Numbered from the stretch's first letter, positions 25,002 through 35,613 are shown. The stretch is DNA of 64,000 nucleotides from Paracoccus sp. M683 (GCF_007096355.1 NZ_VKDF01000002.1:62001-126000); one strand, 5' to 3'. Notes: generated from the sequence alone by a model not told the origin. Numbers and translations: made by a program.

Positions 25002-26447
25002 ATGGCCCGCCCTGGGACCGAGTTCCGCATTCTCGACAAGGATCTTGACCGGATCTCGAATGCCGAGATGGCGCAGATGCAGGCGGCGCGACCGATGCTG
25101 GCCATCGGTGCGGCGCTGATCTTTGTTGCCGCGGTGACGCTGCTGGCCATTGGCGTCTATGGCGGGCGGCCAGATCTGGCATTGATCGCGGCGACCATGG
25201 CGGTGGCGGCCTATCTGGCGCTGTCCATCGGGTCGAACGACGTGGCGAACTCGCTTGGTCCGGCGGTGGGGGCGGGCGCGGTGCCGCTGGTCACCGGTCT
25301 GATCATCGTGGCCCTGGCCGAGATCGCCGGCGCGCTGCTGGCCGGTGATGCGGTGTCGCAGCGCATCGCGACGGGGATCATCCGGCCCGACATGCTGCCC
25401 AGGGATGGGGCAGGTGACTATCATCAGGTCATGTTGTCAGCGCTGCTGGGTGCGGCGATCTGGATCAGCTTTGCCAGCTGGCGCGGGTTGCCCGTCAGCA
25501 CCACCCATTCCATCGTCGGCGGCATCGCCGGGGCCGGGATGGTCACCTTTGGCGCCGGCGCGGTGGCCTGGGGCAGTCTCGCCTCGATCACGCTTGGCTG
25601 GGTCGCGGCGCCCCTGCTGGCGGCCGCCATCGCGGCCGGCCTGCTGGCGCTGATCCGCGTCAAGGTGAACGAGGCCGCCGACCGCACCGCCGCCGCACAG
25701 CTGTGGTTGCCGGCGCTGATCGCGGCAATGACGGCGCTGTTCGCACTGTATCTGGGCCTGCTGATCCTGGGTCTGCCGCCGCTTCCGGTGCTGATCGCCG
25801 CCTGTCTGACGGCCCTTCCCGTCCATCGCTGGTCCGTCATCCGGCTGCGCGGCGAAATCAGCGCGGATAACGGCGAGAAACCCGCGCTGAAGCGGCTGTT
25901 CAGCCTGCCCCTGCTTTGCGCCGCCGCGCTGATGGGCTTTGCCCATGGCGCCAATGACGCGGCCAATGTCGCCGGCCCGCTGACGGTCATTCTGGGCGGA
26001 ACCCTGTCAACGACCCCGGCGACCAGCCTGCCCTATATCGCGCTGCTGTCAGCCGGCACGGGGATCGCGCTTGGCACGGTGCTGTTCGGCGGCCGGCTGG
26101 TGCAGATGGTCGGCAGCGGCATCACTCGCCTGAACCCGGTCCGCGCCTTTTGCATCTCATCGGGGACAGCGATCACCGTCCTGGGCGCGTCGCTGGCCGG
26201 GCTGCCGGTCAGCACAACGCATATCGCCGTGGGCGGGGTTTTCGGCGTCGGTTTCTTTCGCGAATGGTATGACCGCCGCCGCCGCAAGAACCGCGAGGCA
26301 CTGCCCGCCGCCGAGGTGCGCCGCCGCATGCTGGTCCGCCGCAGTCATCTAAGCTCGATCATTGCCGCCTGGCTGATCACGGTGCCGGCGGCGGCGCTGC
26401 TGTCCGCCGCAGTGCAGATCATCACCACGGCGCTTTTCTCGGGCTGA
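25002..26447 (+). CDS. PiT-family inorganic phosphate (or sulfate) transporter
   Basis: This 481-residue inner-membrane symporter has two copies of the PiT signature: S-I-G-S-N-D-V-A-N-S-L-G-P (residues ~76-88) and F-A-H-G-A-N-D-A-A-N-V-A-G-P-L (~312-326), each followed by a P-V-S-T-T-H loop. About eleven to twelve hydrophobic helices are evident and the N-terminal ~30 residues are hydrophilic. Most members carry metal-phosphate with H+ or Na+; some (CysP-like) carry sulfate. The window has no phosphate or sulfate regulon context, so phosphate is the default call. Confidence 0.88.
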   Translation: MARPGTEFRILDKDLDRISNAEMAQMQAARPMLAIGAALIFVAAVTLLAIGVYGGRPDLALIAATMAVAAYLALSIGSNDVANSLGPAVGAGAVPLVTGLIIVALAEIAGALLAGDAVSQRIATGIIRPDMLPRDGAGDYHQVMLSALLGAAIWISFASWRGLPVSTTHSIVGGIAGAGMVTFGAGAVAWGSLASITLGWVAAPLLAAAIAAGLLALIRVKVNEAADRTAAAQLWLPALIAAMTALFALYLGLLILGLPPLPVLIAACLTALPVHRWSVIRLRGEISADNGEKPALKRLFSLPLLCAAALMGFAHGANDAANVAGPLTVILGGTLSTTPATSLPYIALLSAGTGIALGTVLFGGRLVQMVGSGITRLNPVRAFCISSGTAITVLGASLAGLPVSTTHIAVGGVFGVGFFREWYDRRRRKNREALPAAEVRRRMLVRRSHLSSIIAAWLITVPAAALLSAAVQIITTALFSG

Positions 26448-26460
26448 CCCGCACGCGCCG

Positions 26461-27765
26461 CTAGACCAGAACGTCGCGCGCCTGTTGCTGGCCAACACCA
26501 AAGACGCGCTTGTAGCGCTGGATCTCGGCCGCCGGACCCATGGCCTTGGCGGGATTGTCCGACAGCTTGACGGTGGGCCGGCCTTCGGCTGCAACCGCCT
26601 TGCAGACCAGGCTGAACGGCGCCAGCCCGTCATCCGACACCAGGCCGCGAAAGTCATTTGTCAGCAGGGTGCCCCAACCAAAGCTGACCTTAACTCGGCC
26701 GTGAAACTGGTGATACAGCTGCGTGATCGTGTCCACATCCAGCCCATCGGAAAAGATCACCAGCTTCTTGCGCGGATCCTCGCCGCGCGATTTCCACCAG
26801 GCAATCGCGGTTTCGGCGCCCTCGGCGGGATTGCCGCTGTCGATGCGGATGCCGGTCCAGCCTGCCAGCCAATCCGGCGCGCCTTCCAGAAACCCTTTGG
26901 TGCCATAGGTGTCGGGCAGGATGATGCGCAGATTGCCCTCATGTTCCTCGTGCCAGTCGGCCAGCACCTCATAGGGGGCCTTGCGCAGCGCATCGTCGTC
27001 ATCGGCAAGCGCGGCATAGACCATCGGCAATTCATGCGCATTCGTGCCGATCGCCTCGATGTCGCGATGCATGGCAATCAGGCAGTTCGAGGTTCCGGTG
27101 AACCCCTCGCCCAGCCCCTCGATCATCGCCTGCACGCACCAATCCTGCCACAGAAAGCTGTGTCGCCGCCGGGTGCCGAAATCGGCGATGCGCAGGTCGG
27201 GCAATTCGCGCAGCTTCTGGATCTTTTCCCACAGCCGGGTCATCGCGCGGGCGTAAAGCACCTGCAATTCGAACCGGCCCATATCCTTCAGCACCGCGCG
27301 CGAACGCAGCTCCATCAGGATCGCCAGCGCCGGAATTTCCCACAGCATCACCTCGGGCCAGTTGCCCTCGAAGGTCAGCTCGTACTGGCCGTCGCGCTTT
27401 TCCAGGTGATAGGCGGGCAGCCGCAGCTTTTCCAGAAACTCCATGAAATCGGGGCGGAACATCTGGCGCTTGCCATAGAAGGTATTCCCGCGCAGCCAGG
27501 TGCTTTCGCCACGGGTCAGGGACAGGCCGCGCACATGGTCCAGCTGTTCGCGCAACTCGCCCTCGTCGATCAGATCGGCAAGGCGGACGGATTTGCTGCG
27601 GTTGATCAGGCTGAAGGTGACAGCCGTGTCGGGCCGGTTGCGAAACACCGACTGGCACATCAGGAGCTTGTAGAAATCATCGTCGATCAGTGATCGCACG
27701 ATCGGGTCGATCTTCCACTTGTGGTTATAAACGCGGGTGGCGATATCGACTGTCGGTCCGCTCAT
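26461..27765 (-). CDS. pncB: nicotinate phosphoribosyltransferase
   Basis: PncB joins nicotinate and PRPP, with ATP hydrolysis, to form nicotinate mononucleotide in NAD salvage. The 434-residue protein has D-D-F-Y-K-L-L-M near the N-terminus, F-G-T-R-R-R-H-S (with the conserved His autophosphorylated in this family) and I-R-I-D-S-G-N-P plus F-S-D-G-L-D in the phosphoribosyl-binding half. The ATG at 27765 overlaps the pncA stop (ATGA); upstream in-frame residues are R/G-rich and lie within pncA. Together with pncA it converts nicotinamide to NaMN. Confidence 0.95.
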   Translation of the reverse strand: MSGPTVDIATRVYNHKWKIDPIVRSLIDDDFYKLLMCQSVFRNRPDTAVTFSLINRSKSVRLADLIDEGELREQLDHVRGLSLTRGESTWLRGNTFYGKRQMFRPDFMEFLEKLRLPAYHLEKRDGQYELTFEGNWPEVMLWEIPALAILMELRSRAVLKDMGRFELQVLYARAMTRLWEKIQKLRELPDLRIADFGTRRRHSFLWQDWCVQAMIEGLGEGFTGTSNCLIAMHRDIEAIGTNAHELPMVYAALADDDDALRKAPYEVLADWHEEHEGNLRIILPDTYGTKGFLEGAPDWLAGWTGIRIDSGNPAEGAETAIAWWKSRGEDPRKKLVIFSDGLDVDTITQLYHQFHGRVKVSFGWGTLLTNDFRGLVSDDGLAPFSLVCKAVAAEGRPTVKLSDNPAKAMGPAAEIQRYKRVFGVGQQQARDVLV

Positions 27766-28358
27766 ACCAGTTCCACCCCTGCATTGATCATGTCGGTCCG
27801 CGCCTGTTCCCGGCTGCCATTCAGGTCGATGGCGCGGGTCGCCGCCTCGATCACGCTGACCTCGAAGCCCAGTTCTGCCGCGTCGCGCGCGCTCCATGCG
27901 ACGCAGAAATCATGGGCCAACCCCACGAATGTCAGCGCGCCAAGCCGCCGTTCGGTCAAATAGCTGCTAAGCCCGGTGGGCGTCTGATGGTCATTTTCGT
28001 AAAAGGCGGAATAGCTGTCGACCTCGCGCCGAAAGCCCTTGCGCAGGATCAGGTCGGCGCGATCGACGCGCAGATCGCGATGAAAGGCGGCGCCGCTGGT
28101 GCCCTGAACGCAATGATCGGGCCACAGCACCTGCGGGCCATAGGGCATCTCGACCACTTCGAAGGGCTGGCCCTCGGGGTTATTGCTGGCAAAGCTGCTG
28201 TGATCGGCGGGGTGCCAGTCCTGCGTCAGGATGACGGCGTCAAACCTGTCCATCAGCGTGTTGATATGGCCGACGATCTGGTCGCCGCCGGCAACGCCAA
28301 GCGCACCGCCGGGGCAGAAATCGTTCTGCATGTCGATGACGATCAGGGCATTGGGCAT
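27762..28358 (-). CDS. pncA: nicotinamidase
   Basis: PncA hydrolyses nicotinamide to nicotinate and ammonia. The 198-residue isochorismatase-fold protein shows I-V-I-D-M-Q-N-D-F (Asp9 of the catalytic triad), [10 protein letters not shown] (metal-binding Asp and two His), L-R-K-G-F with the catalytic Lys, and A-H-D-F-C-V with the nucleophilic Cys. The start at 28358 gives the normal N-terminus. Translationally coupled to pncB. Pyrazinamide would be an expected alternative substrate. Confidence 0.95.
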   Translation of the reverse strand: MPNALIVIDMQNDFCPGGALGVAGGDQIVGHINTLMDRFDAVILTQDWHPADHSSFASNNPEGQPFEVVEMPYGPQVLWPDHCVQGTSGAAFHRDLRVDRADLILRKGFRREVDSYSAFYENDHQTPTGLSSYLTERRLGALTFVGLAHDFCVAWSARDAAELGFEVSVIEAATRAIDLNGSREQARTDMINAGVELV

Positions 28359-28540
28359 GGACGGCTCCTGCGTGCTTTTCCAATGGGTATGGGCACAGCG
28401 GCCAGCCGTCAATGCCAGCGGCCGGCGCCCGCCATGCAGGCCGCACAAGCCAGGCGCGAAATCACATGGACCGGATCAACCGCGCAGGTTAGCCTTGCCC
28501 TTAGGGAAGCGGCAACAACGTCACAAAGGAGACCGGGGGG

Positions 28541-30130
28541 ATGAGCCTGAACGACGAGTTTCACCAACAGGGCGAGTTTGAGGATTTCGACGGCGATCCG
28601 AACCTGCCATCTGCGCGCTTTGTCTGGGGGGCGCGGATCGCGGGGCTGGCCGTGGCCGGACTGGTCTGGCTGCTGCTGGGCGGGTCCGAGGGGCTGACCC
28701 CCGACGCCCGTTTTGTCGCCGCCATCGGCACGCTGATGGCGATCTGGTGGATGACCGAGGCGATCCCTCTGGCCGCGACCTCGCTGTTGCCGATCGTGCT
28801 GATCCCGATGCTGACGGAACGCACGGTGTCGGAATCGACGGCCCCCTATGCCAGTTCCATCGTGTTTCTGTTCGTCGGTGGTTTCCTGATCGCCATCGCG
28901 ATGGAGAAGTGGAACCTGCATCGCCGCATCGCGCTGCTGACGCTGCGCAAGGTCGGGGTCAAGCCGCGCCAGATCGTGCTGGGCATGATGCTGGCCACCG
29001 GGTTTCTGTCGATGTGGGTATCGAACACCGCCACCACGCTGATGATGCTGCCCATCGGATTGTCCATCCTGACCTTGGTGATCGAGCGCGGCAATACCAG
29101 CCAGGGTGCCGAGGTAGCGCAGGAATTGCAGGCCGGTGGCAAGATCAGCGATATTGTCGAGGATCCGGACACCCGCACCTTCGGGGTCTGTCTGGTGCTG
29201 TCGGTCGCCTGGTCGGCCAGCATCGGGGGGCTGGGCACCCTGCTAGGCAGCCCGCCCAATGCCATCGTCGCCGGCTATGCCGCAGACGAGCTGGGCCGCA
29301 AGATCGGATTTCTGGAATGGATGATGGTCGGCGTGCCCTTGGCGCTGACCTTCATTCTGGTCGCGTGGTTTCTGATGACGCGGATCATGTTCCGCTTCAA
29401 CCTGCCCGAGATTCAGGGCGGCCGGCAGATGATCGAGGATGAAATCGCCAAGCTGGGTCCGCTGAGTCAGGGCGAAAAGATGGTGCTGATCGTGTTTGTC
29501 GGCGCGGCCTTCATGTGGATCGTGCCGGGCCTGCTGGCCAATATTCCGGCGCTTGATTTCCTGGGCAATTTCGACGACACCGCCATCGCGATCGCCGCCG
29601 GCATCACGCTGTTCATCCTGCCGGGCCAGGGCCGCAGCAAAATGGTGCTGGATTGGAAAGACGCCGAAGAGGGCTTGCCCTGGGGCGTCTTGCTGCTGTT
29701 CGGCGGCGGGCTTAGCCTTGCCTCGGCCGTGGCCTCGACCGAGCTTGACAGCTGGTTCGGCGCGCAGGTGCAGGGGCTGGAGAACCTGACCACGATCGCG
29801 CTGGTCGCGGCGGTGGTGACGATCATCCTGTTCCTGACGGAAATCACCTCGAATACAGCCACGGCGGCGACCTTCATCCCGATCCTTGGCGGGGTCGCGG
29901 TGGGGATCGGGGCCGATCCGATGACGCTGCTGATCCCGGCGGCATTCGCGGCCACCTGCGCCTTCATGCTGCCGGTGGGCACCCCGCCGAATGCGATCGT
30001 CTTTGGTTCCGGCGTGGTCAAGATCAGCCAGATGGCGCGGGGCGGCTTTGTGCTGAACCTGACCGGGATCGTGTTGATCACCATGTTCTGCTATCTGATC
30101 GGCAGCTGGGCCATGGGCCTGCGCTTCTGA
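28541..30130 (+). CDS. SLC13/DASS-family anion transporter
   Basis: This 529-residue inner-membrane symporter of the divalent anion:Na+ family probably takes up C4-dicarboxylates, citrate or a similar anion. Both substrate/Na+ motifs are intact: W-V-S-N-T-A-T-T (residues ~162-169) and L-T-E-I-T-S-N-T-A-T-A-A (~427-438), each after an inverted-repeat hairpin, and G-T-P-P-N-A-I-V-F follows. The N-terminal ~30 residues are acidic and cytosolic. The ATG at 28541 has a long purine-rich site (AAAGGAGACCGGGGGG). No regulator is adjacent; maeB three kilobases on would fit a C4-acid link, but that is inference. Confidence 0.88.
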   Translation: MSLNDEFHQQGEFEDFDGDPNLPSARFVWGARIAGLAVAGLVWLLLGGSEGLTPDARFVAAIGTLMAIWWMTEAIPLAATSLLPIVLIPMLTERTVSESTAPYASSIVFLFVGGFLIAIAMEKWNLHRRIALLTLRKVGVKPRQIVLGMMLATGFLSMWVSNTATTLMMLPIGLSILTLVIERGNTSQGAEVAQELQAGGKISDIVEDPDTRTFGVCLVLSVAWSASIGGLGTLLGSPPNAIVAGYAADELGRKIGFLEWMMVGVPLALTFILVAWFLMTRIMFRFNLPEIQGGRQMIEDEIAKLGPLSQGEKMVLIVFVGAAFMWIVPGLLANIPALDFLGNFDDTAIAIAAGITLFILPGQGRSKMVLDWKDAEEGLPWGVLLLFGGGLSLASAVASTELDSWFGAQVQGLENLTTIALVAAVVTIILFLTEITSNTATAATFIPILGGVAVGIGADPMTLLIPAAFAATCAFMLPVGTPPNAIVFGSGVVKISQMARGGFVLNLTGIVLITMFCYLIGSWAMGLRF

Positions 30131-30172
30131 CAGTGCTTGCCGGGCGGGGCCGCGCGCGCTATGGCCCCGCCC

Positions 30173-31078
30173 ATGTTCACCGTCGCCGCGCTTTATCACT
30201 TTACCCGCTTCGATGATCCCGCCGGCCTGCGCGGGCCGCTGCTGGCCGCCTGCGAGACTGCGGGCATAAAGGGCACGTTGCTGATCGCGCATGAGGGGAT
30301 CAACGGCACCATCGCGGGCAGCCGCGAAGGGATTGACGCGGTGCTGGCCCATATCCGCGCGCTGCCCGGCTGCGCGGCGCTGGACTGGAAGGAAAGCCGC
30401 GCCGAGGCGATGCCCTTTGGCCGCATGAAGGTGCGGCTGAAACGCGAGATCGTCACCATGGGCCAGCCCGATGTGGACCCGGTGGCGGGCGGCACCGGCC
30501 ATTATGTCGAACCGGCCGACTGGAACGCACTGATCAGCGCCCCCGATGTCGCGGTCATCGACACGCGCAATGATTACGAGGTGCAGATCGGCACCTTCGA
30601 AGGCGCCATCGACCCTGGCACCAGTAGTTTTCGCGACTTTCCGGCCTGGTGGCACGAAAATGCGCATCGCTTCCATAACAAGCGCATCGCCATGTTCTGC
30701 ACCGGCGGCATCCGCTGCGAGAAATCGACCAATTTCCTGCTGGGCAAAGGCGTCCAGGAGGTGTTTCATCTGAAGGGCGGCATCCTGAAATATCTGGAAC
30801 AGGTGCCCGCAGCCGACAGCAAATGGCAGGGCGAGTGCTTTGTCTTTGATCAGCGCGTCAGCCTGGGTCACGGGCTGCGTCAGGGGCCGCATGTGCTGTG
30901 CCATGCCTGCCGCCGACCGCTGGCGCCCGATGACCTGAACCGGCCGGAATACGAGGAAGGCGTCAGCTGCCACCGCTGCGTCGGCGAATATTCCGATGCC
31001 GACCGCGCCCGTTTCCGTGAACGCCAGCGGCAGGTGGAATTGTCACAGGTGCGCGGCACCGCACATTTCGGCGAATGA
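30173..31078 (+). CDS. trhO: tRNA uridine(34) hydroxylase (rhodanese-domain TrhO/YceA)
   Basis: TrhO makes 5-hydroxyuridine at position 34 of certain tRNAs using oxygen. The 301-residue protein has an N-terminal acylphosphatase-like domain (residues 1-~95, with [12 protein letters not shown]), a rhodanese domain with the active-site loop [12 protein letters not shown], and a C-terminal cysteine-rich segment (C-H-A-C...C-H-R-C) that may bind metal. The ATG at 30173 ([10 protein letters not shown]) matches family starts; an ATG four codons upstream is possible. The stop overlaps the ATG of the next gene. Confidence 0.92.
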   Translation: MFTVAALYHFTRFDDPAGLRGPLLAACETAGIKGTLLIAHEGINGTIAGSREGIDAVLAHIRALPGCAALDWKESRAEAMPFGRMKVRLKREIVTMGQPDVDPVAGGTGHYVEPADWNALISAPDVAVIDTRNDYEVQIGTFEGAIDPGTSSFRDFPAWWHENAHRFHNKRIAMFCTGGIRCEKSTNFLLGKGVQEVFHLKGGILKYLEQVPAADSKWQGECFVFDQRVSLGHGLRQGPHVLCHACRRPLAPDDLNRPEYEEGVSCHRCVGEYSDADRARFRERQRQVELSQVRGTAHFGE

Positions 31079-31905
31079 GCGGCTGGTCACATCCGGTCGC
31101 GGGCTTCTGGGCCGGCGAGGATCTGTCCTTCATCGAGCAGATGGTGATCCGGTCCTATCTGGATCAGGGCTGCGATTTCACCCTGTATCTTGGCCATCCC
31201 GTCGGCGGCGTCCCCGAGGGCACCCCCACCCGCGACGCGGCCGAGATCATGCCGACCCCGGATTTCCTGTCGCCCGAGCCGACGCGAAAGCAGCTGGCGG
31301 TCTGGTCCGACCTGTTCCGCCTGCGCCTGCTGACCGAACAGCGGGTGATCTGGGCCGACCTGGATGCCTTTTGCCTGCGCCCCTATGATCTGCCCGATGG
31401 CTATGCCTTTGGCGAGAACGGCAGCGGCGGCATTCTGTCAGGGGTTCTGGGCCTGCCACAGTCATCCCCTGCCCTGCGCTGGATGGCGGATCTCGTCGCA
31501 CAGGATGAAATCGCCGCCCCCTGGGCCGATCCCGTCTGGGTGGAGCGCCGTCGCCAGCAGGGCAGGCTGGGCCCCTCGGATCTGCCCTGGGGCGACACCG
31601 GCCCGCGGCTTCTGGCCCATGCCCTGCGCCTGACGGGCGAGGATCACCATGCCATGCCGCCGCAGGTTTTTTATCCATTATTACCCGCGACGATTGCGCA
31701 TCTGTGGCGCCCCTTGGTCCCGGACGAGGTGTTCATCAGGCCCGAGACCCTGTCGGTGCATATCTTCGGCTATACCAAACGGATACTGACGACCTATTGG
31801 CGGGGTCTGCCGCCAAACGGCAGTTGGCTGGCACGGATGGCGGCGCGGCACGGGGTTGACCCTGCCGCCGCGCCGGCCATCGGGCTGCCGCTGGAAAAGC
31901 GCTGA
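31075..31905 (+). CDS. small glycosyltransferase-like protein with DxD motif (GT32-like)
   Basis: This 276-residue protein has [10 protein letters not shown] followed by [13 protein letters not shown] (residues ~77-104), the arrangement of the DXD 'sugar-binding' glycosyltransferases related to Och1/A4GALT. Such enzymes use a nucleotide sugar on a lipid or polysaccharide acceptor. It has no signal peptide. It overlaps trhO by four bases (ATGA) although the two seem functionally unrelated, and it converges on maeB with only six bases between stops. It is well separated from the polysaccharide locus at 9-20 kb. Confidence 0.7.
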   Translation: MSGWSHPVAGFWAGEDLSFIEQMVIRSYLDQGCDFTLYLGHPVGGVPEGTPTRDAAEIMPTPDFLSPEPTRKQLAVWSDLFRLRLLTEQRVIWADLDAFCLRPYDLPDGYAFGENGSGGILSGVLGLPQSSPALRWMADLVAQDEIAAPWADPVWVERRRQQGRLGPSDLPWGDTGPRLLAHALRLTGEDHHAMPPQVFYPLLPATIAHLWRPLVPDEVFIRPETLSVHIFGYTKRILTTYWRGLPPNGSWLARMAARHGVDPAAAPAIGLPLEKR

Positions 31906-31911
31906 CCCCGG

Positions 31912-34191
31912 CTATTTCACCTGCCCCAGCCCACCGGCCGCGATGGCGGCCATGTTCAGGATGTCATTCACGGTCGAACTGGTCGAACAGATCTGGATCG
32001 GCTGCGGCACGCCGGTCAGGATCGGCCCGATCACCGTCGCACCCGCCATTTCCTGCATCAGCTTGACCGAGATCGACGCCGAATGCCGCGCCGGCACCAC
32101 CAGCACATTGGCCGGCCCCGTCAGCCGGCTGAACGGGTAACGCGCCGCCGCATCGGGGTTCAGCGCCACGTCCACGGTCATCTCGCCCTCATATTCGAAA
32201 TCGACCTTGCGGGCGTCCAGCACCTTGGGCGCCTCGGCCATCTTGATGGCGCGCTCGCTTAGCGGATAGCCGAAATTCGAGAAGGACAGGAAGGCCACGC
32301 GCGGATCCAACCCCAGCCCGCGCGCGACATGGGCGGCGCGGGTCGCGATATCGGCCAGATCCTCGGCCTCGGGCCATTCATGAACCAGCGTGTCGCCGAT
32401 CAGAACGATCTTGCCCTTGTGCAGCACCGCCGTGACGCCCACCGCGCCATCCTGCGGGCGGGCATCGACGACATGGTTGATCTGCGCCAGCACATGCGCC
32501 GATTTCCGCGTGGCGCCCGTTACCAACCCGTCGCCATGGCCATGGGCCAGCATCAGCGCGGCAAAGACATGGCGGTCGCGATTGGCCAGCTTATGCGCGT
32601 CCTCGCGGTCCACGCCCTGACGTTGCAGCCGGGTGTAAAGATGGGTGTGATAGGCATCCAGATGCCGCGTGTTCGAGGCATTGACCACCGAGATTTCCCG
32701 CACCGCATCGCCAAGGCCGGCGGCGGCCAGCTTTTCCTTCACGTCGGTTTCGCGACCGACGACGATGGCCTGACCCATGCCGCCCCGCTGCCAGGCCACG
32801 GCCGCGCGCAGCACGCGCAGATCGTCGCCCTCGGCAAAGATCATCCGCGCCTGCTTGCGCCGCGCGCGCGCATGGATGCCTTGCAGGATCGAGGCCGTCG
32901 GGTCCATCCGGTTCTTCAGCGACTGGACATATCCCTCCATGTCGATGATCGGGCGACGGGCGACGCCGGTATCCATCCCGGCCTGCGCCACGGCGGGCGG
33001 CACCACATGGATCAGGCGCGGGTCAAAGGGGGTCGGAATGATATAGTCGCGCCCGAATTGCAGCTTGCGGCCATAGGCCACGGCAACCTCGTCGGGCACA
33101 TCCTCGCGCGCCAGTTCGGCCAGCGCGCGGGCGCAGGCGATCTTCATCTCGTCATTGATGGCGCGGGCGTGAATATCCAGCGCGCCCCGGAACAGATAGG
33201 GAAAGCCCAGAACGTTGTTGACCTGATTGGGATAGTCGCTGCGCCCGGTGGCGACGATGGCATCGGCGCGAACGGCCTGTGCATCCTCGGGGGTGATTTC
33301 GGGATCGGGATTGGCCATGGCAAAGATGACCGGGTTCTCGGCCATGTCCTGCACCATCTGCTGCGTCACCGCGCCCTTGGCGGAAACGCCAAGAAACACG
33401 TCAGCACCCTTCATCGCATCTTCCAGTGTCCGCGCCTGCGTCACGACGGCATGGGCCGATTTCCACTGGTTCATGCCCTCGGTGCGGCCCTGGTAGATCA
33501 CGCCCTTGGTGTCGCACATGATGCAGTTTTCATGCCTGGCACCCATGGATTTCAACAGTTCCAGACAGGCAATCCCCGCCGCACCCGCGCCGTTCAGGAC
33601 GATCTTCACATCCTCGATCTTCTTGCCCGACAGCTCCAGCGCGTTGATCAGCCCGGCGGCGCAGATCACCGCCGTGCCATGCTGATCGTCGTGAAAGACG
33701 GGGATGTCCATCAGTTCCTTCAGGCGCTGCTCGATGATGAAGCATTCGGGCGCCTTGATGTCTTCCAGATTGATGCCACCAAAGGTCGGGCCCATCAGGC
33801 GGACGGCATTGATGATTTCCTCGGCATCCTCGCTGTCCAGCTCGATGTCGATGGCGTTCACGTCGGCAAAGCGCTTGAACAGCACCGCCTTGCCTTCCAT
33901 CACCGGCTTGCTGGCCAGCGCGCCCAGATTACCCAGCCCAAGGATCGCGGTGCCGTTCGAGATGACGGCGACCATGTTGCCCTTGACGGTATAGTCATAG
34001 GCGGCTTCCGGCTGTTCGGCGATGGCCTGCACCGGCACCGCGACGCCGGGCGAATAGGCCAGCGACAGGTCGCGCTGCGTGGTCATGGGTGTCGAGGCGA
34101 CGATGTCGTATTTGCCGGGACGCGGCTCCATGTGATAGGCCAGCGCCTCCTCTGGCGTGATCCGCGCGCGGCCGGTCTTTTTCTCGGTCAT
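31912..34191 (-). CDS. maeB: NADP-dependent malic enzyme with phosphotransacetylase-like C-terminus
   Basis: MaeB oxidatively decarboxylates malate to pyruvate with reduction of NADP+. The 759-residue hybrid has a malic N-terminal domain (~15-150; Y-S-P-G-V-A), the NAD(P)-binding domain (~160-400; N-G-A-G-A-A-G-I-A with the G-x-G-x2-G fold, and catalytic region D-D-Q-H-G-T-A), and a ~330-residue phosphotransacetylase-like domain (~430-759) that is catalytically silent but regulatory, as in E. coli MaeB, which responds to acetyl-CoA. GGAAGG lies before the start. Monocistronic between convergent and upstream MFS genes. Confidence 0.95.
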   Translation of the reverse strand: MTEKKTGRARITPEEALAYHMEPRPGKYDIVASTPMTTQRDLSLAYSPGVAVPVQAIAEQPEAAYDYTVKGNMVAVISNGTAILGLGNLGALASKPVMEGKAVLFKRFADVNAIDIELDSEDAEEIINAVRLMGPTFGGINLEDIKAPECFIIEQRLKELMDIPVFHDDQHGTAVICAAGLINALELSGKKIEDVKIVLNGAGAAGIACLELLKSMGARHENCIMCDTKGVIYQGRTEGMNQWKSAHAVVTQARTLEDAMKGADVFLGVSAKGAVTQQMVQDMAENPVIFAMANPDPEITPEDAQAVRADAIVATGRSDYPNQVNNVLGFPYLFRGALDIHARAINDEMKIACARALAELAREDVPDEVAVAYGRKLQFGRDYIIPTPFDPRLIHVVPPAVAQAGMDTGVARRPIIDMEGYVQSLKNRMDPTASILQGIHARARRKQARMIFAEGDDLRVLRAAVAWQRGGMGQAIVVGRETDVKEKLAAAGLGDAVREISVVNASNTRHLDAYHTHLYTRLQRQGVDREDAHKLANRDRHVFAALMLAHGHGDGLVTGATRKSAHVLAQINHVVDARPQDGAVGVTAVLHKGKIVLIGDTLVHEWPEAEDLADIATRAAHVARGLGLDPRVAFLSFSNFGYPLSERAIKMAEAPKVLDARKVDFEYEGEMTVDVALNPDAAARYPFSRLTGPANVLVVPARHSASISVKLMQEMAGATVIGPILTGVPQPIQICSTSSTVNDILNMAAIAAGGLGQVK

Positions 34192-34221
34192 CGGTGCCTT
34201 CCCCCCTGCTGTTCCGTCTGA

Positions 34222-35505
34222 CTAGCGCGGGGCTTCGTCCGGCTCAACGGGAAAGGCGTGGCCGAGAAAGCGCCAATAGACCAGAATCGTGCAGACAAAG
34301 ACCGCGAACCCCAGCCAATAGGGCGCCAGCAAAGCCACGGGGCGCCCGGCCAGATCGCTGACAAAGCGGGTCAGCAGCCCCGCCGTCAACATCCCAAGCG
34401 GCGCCATGCCGATAGCAAACAAGCGATAGGCCGAGTTCACCCGCCCCAGCAACCGCCCCGGAATATGGCGCTGGCGATAGCTGACGGAGACGGTGTTCCA
34501 CAACACGCCGCCAAATTCGCTGATGAAGAAGCCGATACAGATCAGCACCAGCCCCGGCATTCCAGCGCCGGACAGAAGCACCACCGCCGGAAAGACCAGC
34601 GTGGCGGCCATGCAATATTGCAGCACCCGCGACCGGCCAAGGCGCCTGACCACACGGTCATTGACCAGCCCGGCCAAAATGCCACCCAGCCCCCCCGCCG
34701 CCATGATCGCTGACAGGGCCAGCGGGCCAAGGCCAAGCCGTTCCTGCACGATCAGCACCAGCGTGATCATCATCGCCTCGAAAGCAAAGTTGAACATCCC
34801 GGTCAGGATCGCCAGCTTGCGCAGGATCGGGCTGCCCAGCAGAAAGGCGATCCCCTCGCGCAGTTCCTCGCGCCAGGGGCGGCGTTCGGTCTGTTGCTGC
34901 GGATCGGCGCGGAAATCGCCCCGCAGCCCCGCGACCAGCGCCACCGAAAGCGCCATGGCGGCGGCATTGACCCCGAAAGGCAGCGCCAGCGACAGGCCCA
35001 GTAGCAGGCCTGCCGCAGCCGTGCCGACGAAATTGTTCATCACGAATTCGACCGACCACAAGCGGCCATTGGCCCGTTCCAGATCGCGTTCATGGACCAG
35101 TGCGGGCAGCATGGTCTGGGCGGCATTGTCGCGCAGGACCTCGGCCACGCCAATGGTGATGGCGCAGAACGCGATCAGGGCAAAAATTCCAGGACGGTCG
35201 GTGCCGCGCAGGGGTGGTTCATCAAAGGGCAGTGCGGCCCAGATGGCAAGGCCGGCGGCGGCATAGGTGATGCTGCGCAGCAGATCAGCCGCAAGGATCA
35301 ACCGCCGGCGGTCGAAGCGATCAACGATGATCCCGGCGGGCAGGGAAAAGACGAACCAAGGCGCCTTCAGCGCCACGGGGACCAGCGCGATCAGCAGCGG
35401 ATCGCGGGTCAGCTGGGTCGCGATCCAGCCCCATGCGATAATGGCGATACCGTCGCCGAGATTGGTCAGGCCAGTGGCGGCGATGAAACGGTAAAGCGGT
35501 GTCAT
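34222..35505 (-). CDS. major facilitator superfamily transporter (EntS/MFS_3-like)
   Basis: This is a 427-residue protein with about twelve membrane helices. F-I-A-A-T-G-L-T-N-L-G-D-G-I in helix 1 and P-A-G-I-I-V-D-R-F-D-R-R-R in the loop after helix 2 match the MFS loop signature and the EntS-like exporter subgroup. These usually export siderophores, drugs or peptides. I start at ATG 35505 (MTPLYRF); an upstream reading adds a basic, non-family segment within the repeat at 35530. The substrate is unknown. It begins 108 bases downstream of the secreted hydratase-like gene, with a structured repeat between. Confidence 0.85.
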   Translation of the reverse strand: MTPLYRFIAATGLTNLGDGIAIIAWGWIATQLTRDPLLIALVPVALKAPWFVFSLPAGIIVDRFDRRRLILAADLLRSITYAAAGLAIWAALPFDEPPLRGTDRPGIFALIAFCAITIGVAEVLRDNAAQTMLPALVHERDLERANGRLWSVEFVMNNFVGTAAAGLLLGLSLALPFGVNAAAMALSVALVAGLRGDFRADPQQQTERRPWREELREGIAFLLGSPILRKLAILTGMFNFAFEAMMITLVLIVQERLGLGPLALSAIMAAGGLGGILAGLVNDRVVRRLGRSRVLQYCMAATLVFPAVVLLSGAGMPGLVLICIGFFISEFGGVLWNTVSVSYRQRHIPGRLLGRVNSAYRLFAIGMAPLGMLTAGLLTRFVSDLAGRPVALLAPYWLGFAVFVCTILVYWRFLGHAFPVEPDEAPR

Positions 35506-35529
35506 ATGCGCAAGACTGCACCGGATGAT

Positions 35530-35597
35530 CGACCGCAGCAAGGGGGCCTTCCGCCCCCTCTTGCGCCTGCCGGCGCAATTCACCCCCGAGGATATTT
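35530..35597 (-). repeat. AAATATCCTCGGGGGTGAA two-hairpin repeat, copy 1
   Basis: On the minus strand the element reads AAATATCCTCGGGGGTGAA, then hairpin TTGCGCC-GGCA-GGCGCAA (35551-35568), then GAG and hairpin GGGGGC-GGAAG-GCCCCC (35532-35548). It lies just after the stop of the gene at 35614 and would act as its terminator. Copy 2 is at 37347-37406; between them the first stem changes on both arms. Confidence 0.6.
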
Positions 35598-35613
35598 CGA
35601 CACGGCTGATGGA

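Noticed and set aside
32329..34221. 630-codon open frame antisense to maeB
   Set aside because: No family features, skewed composition; the malic enzyme on the other strand explains the region fully.
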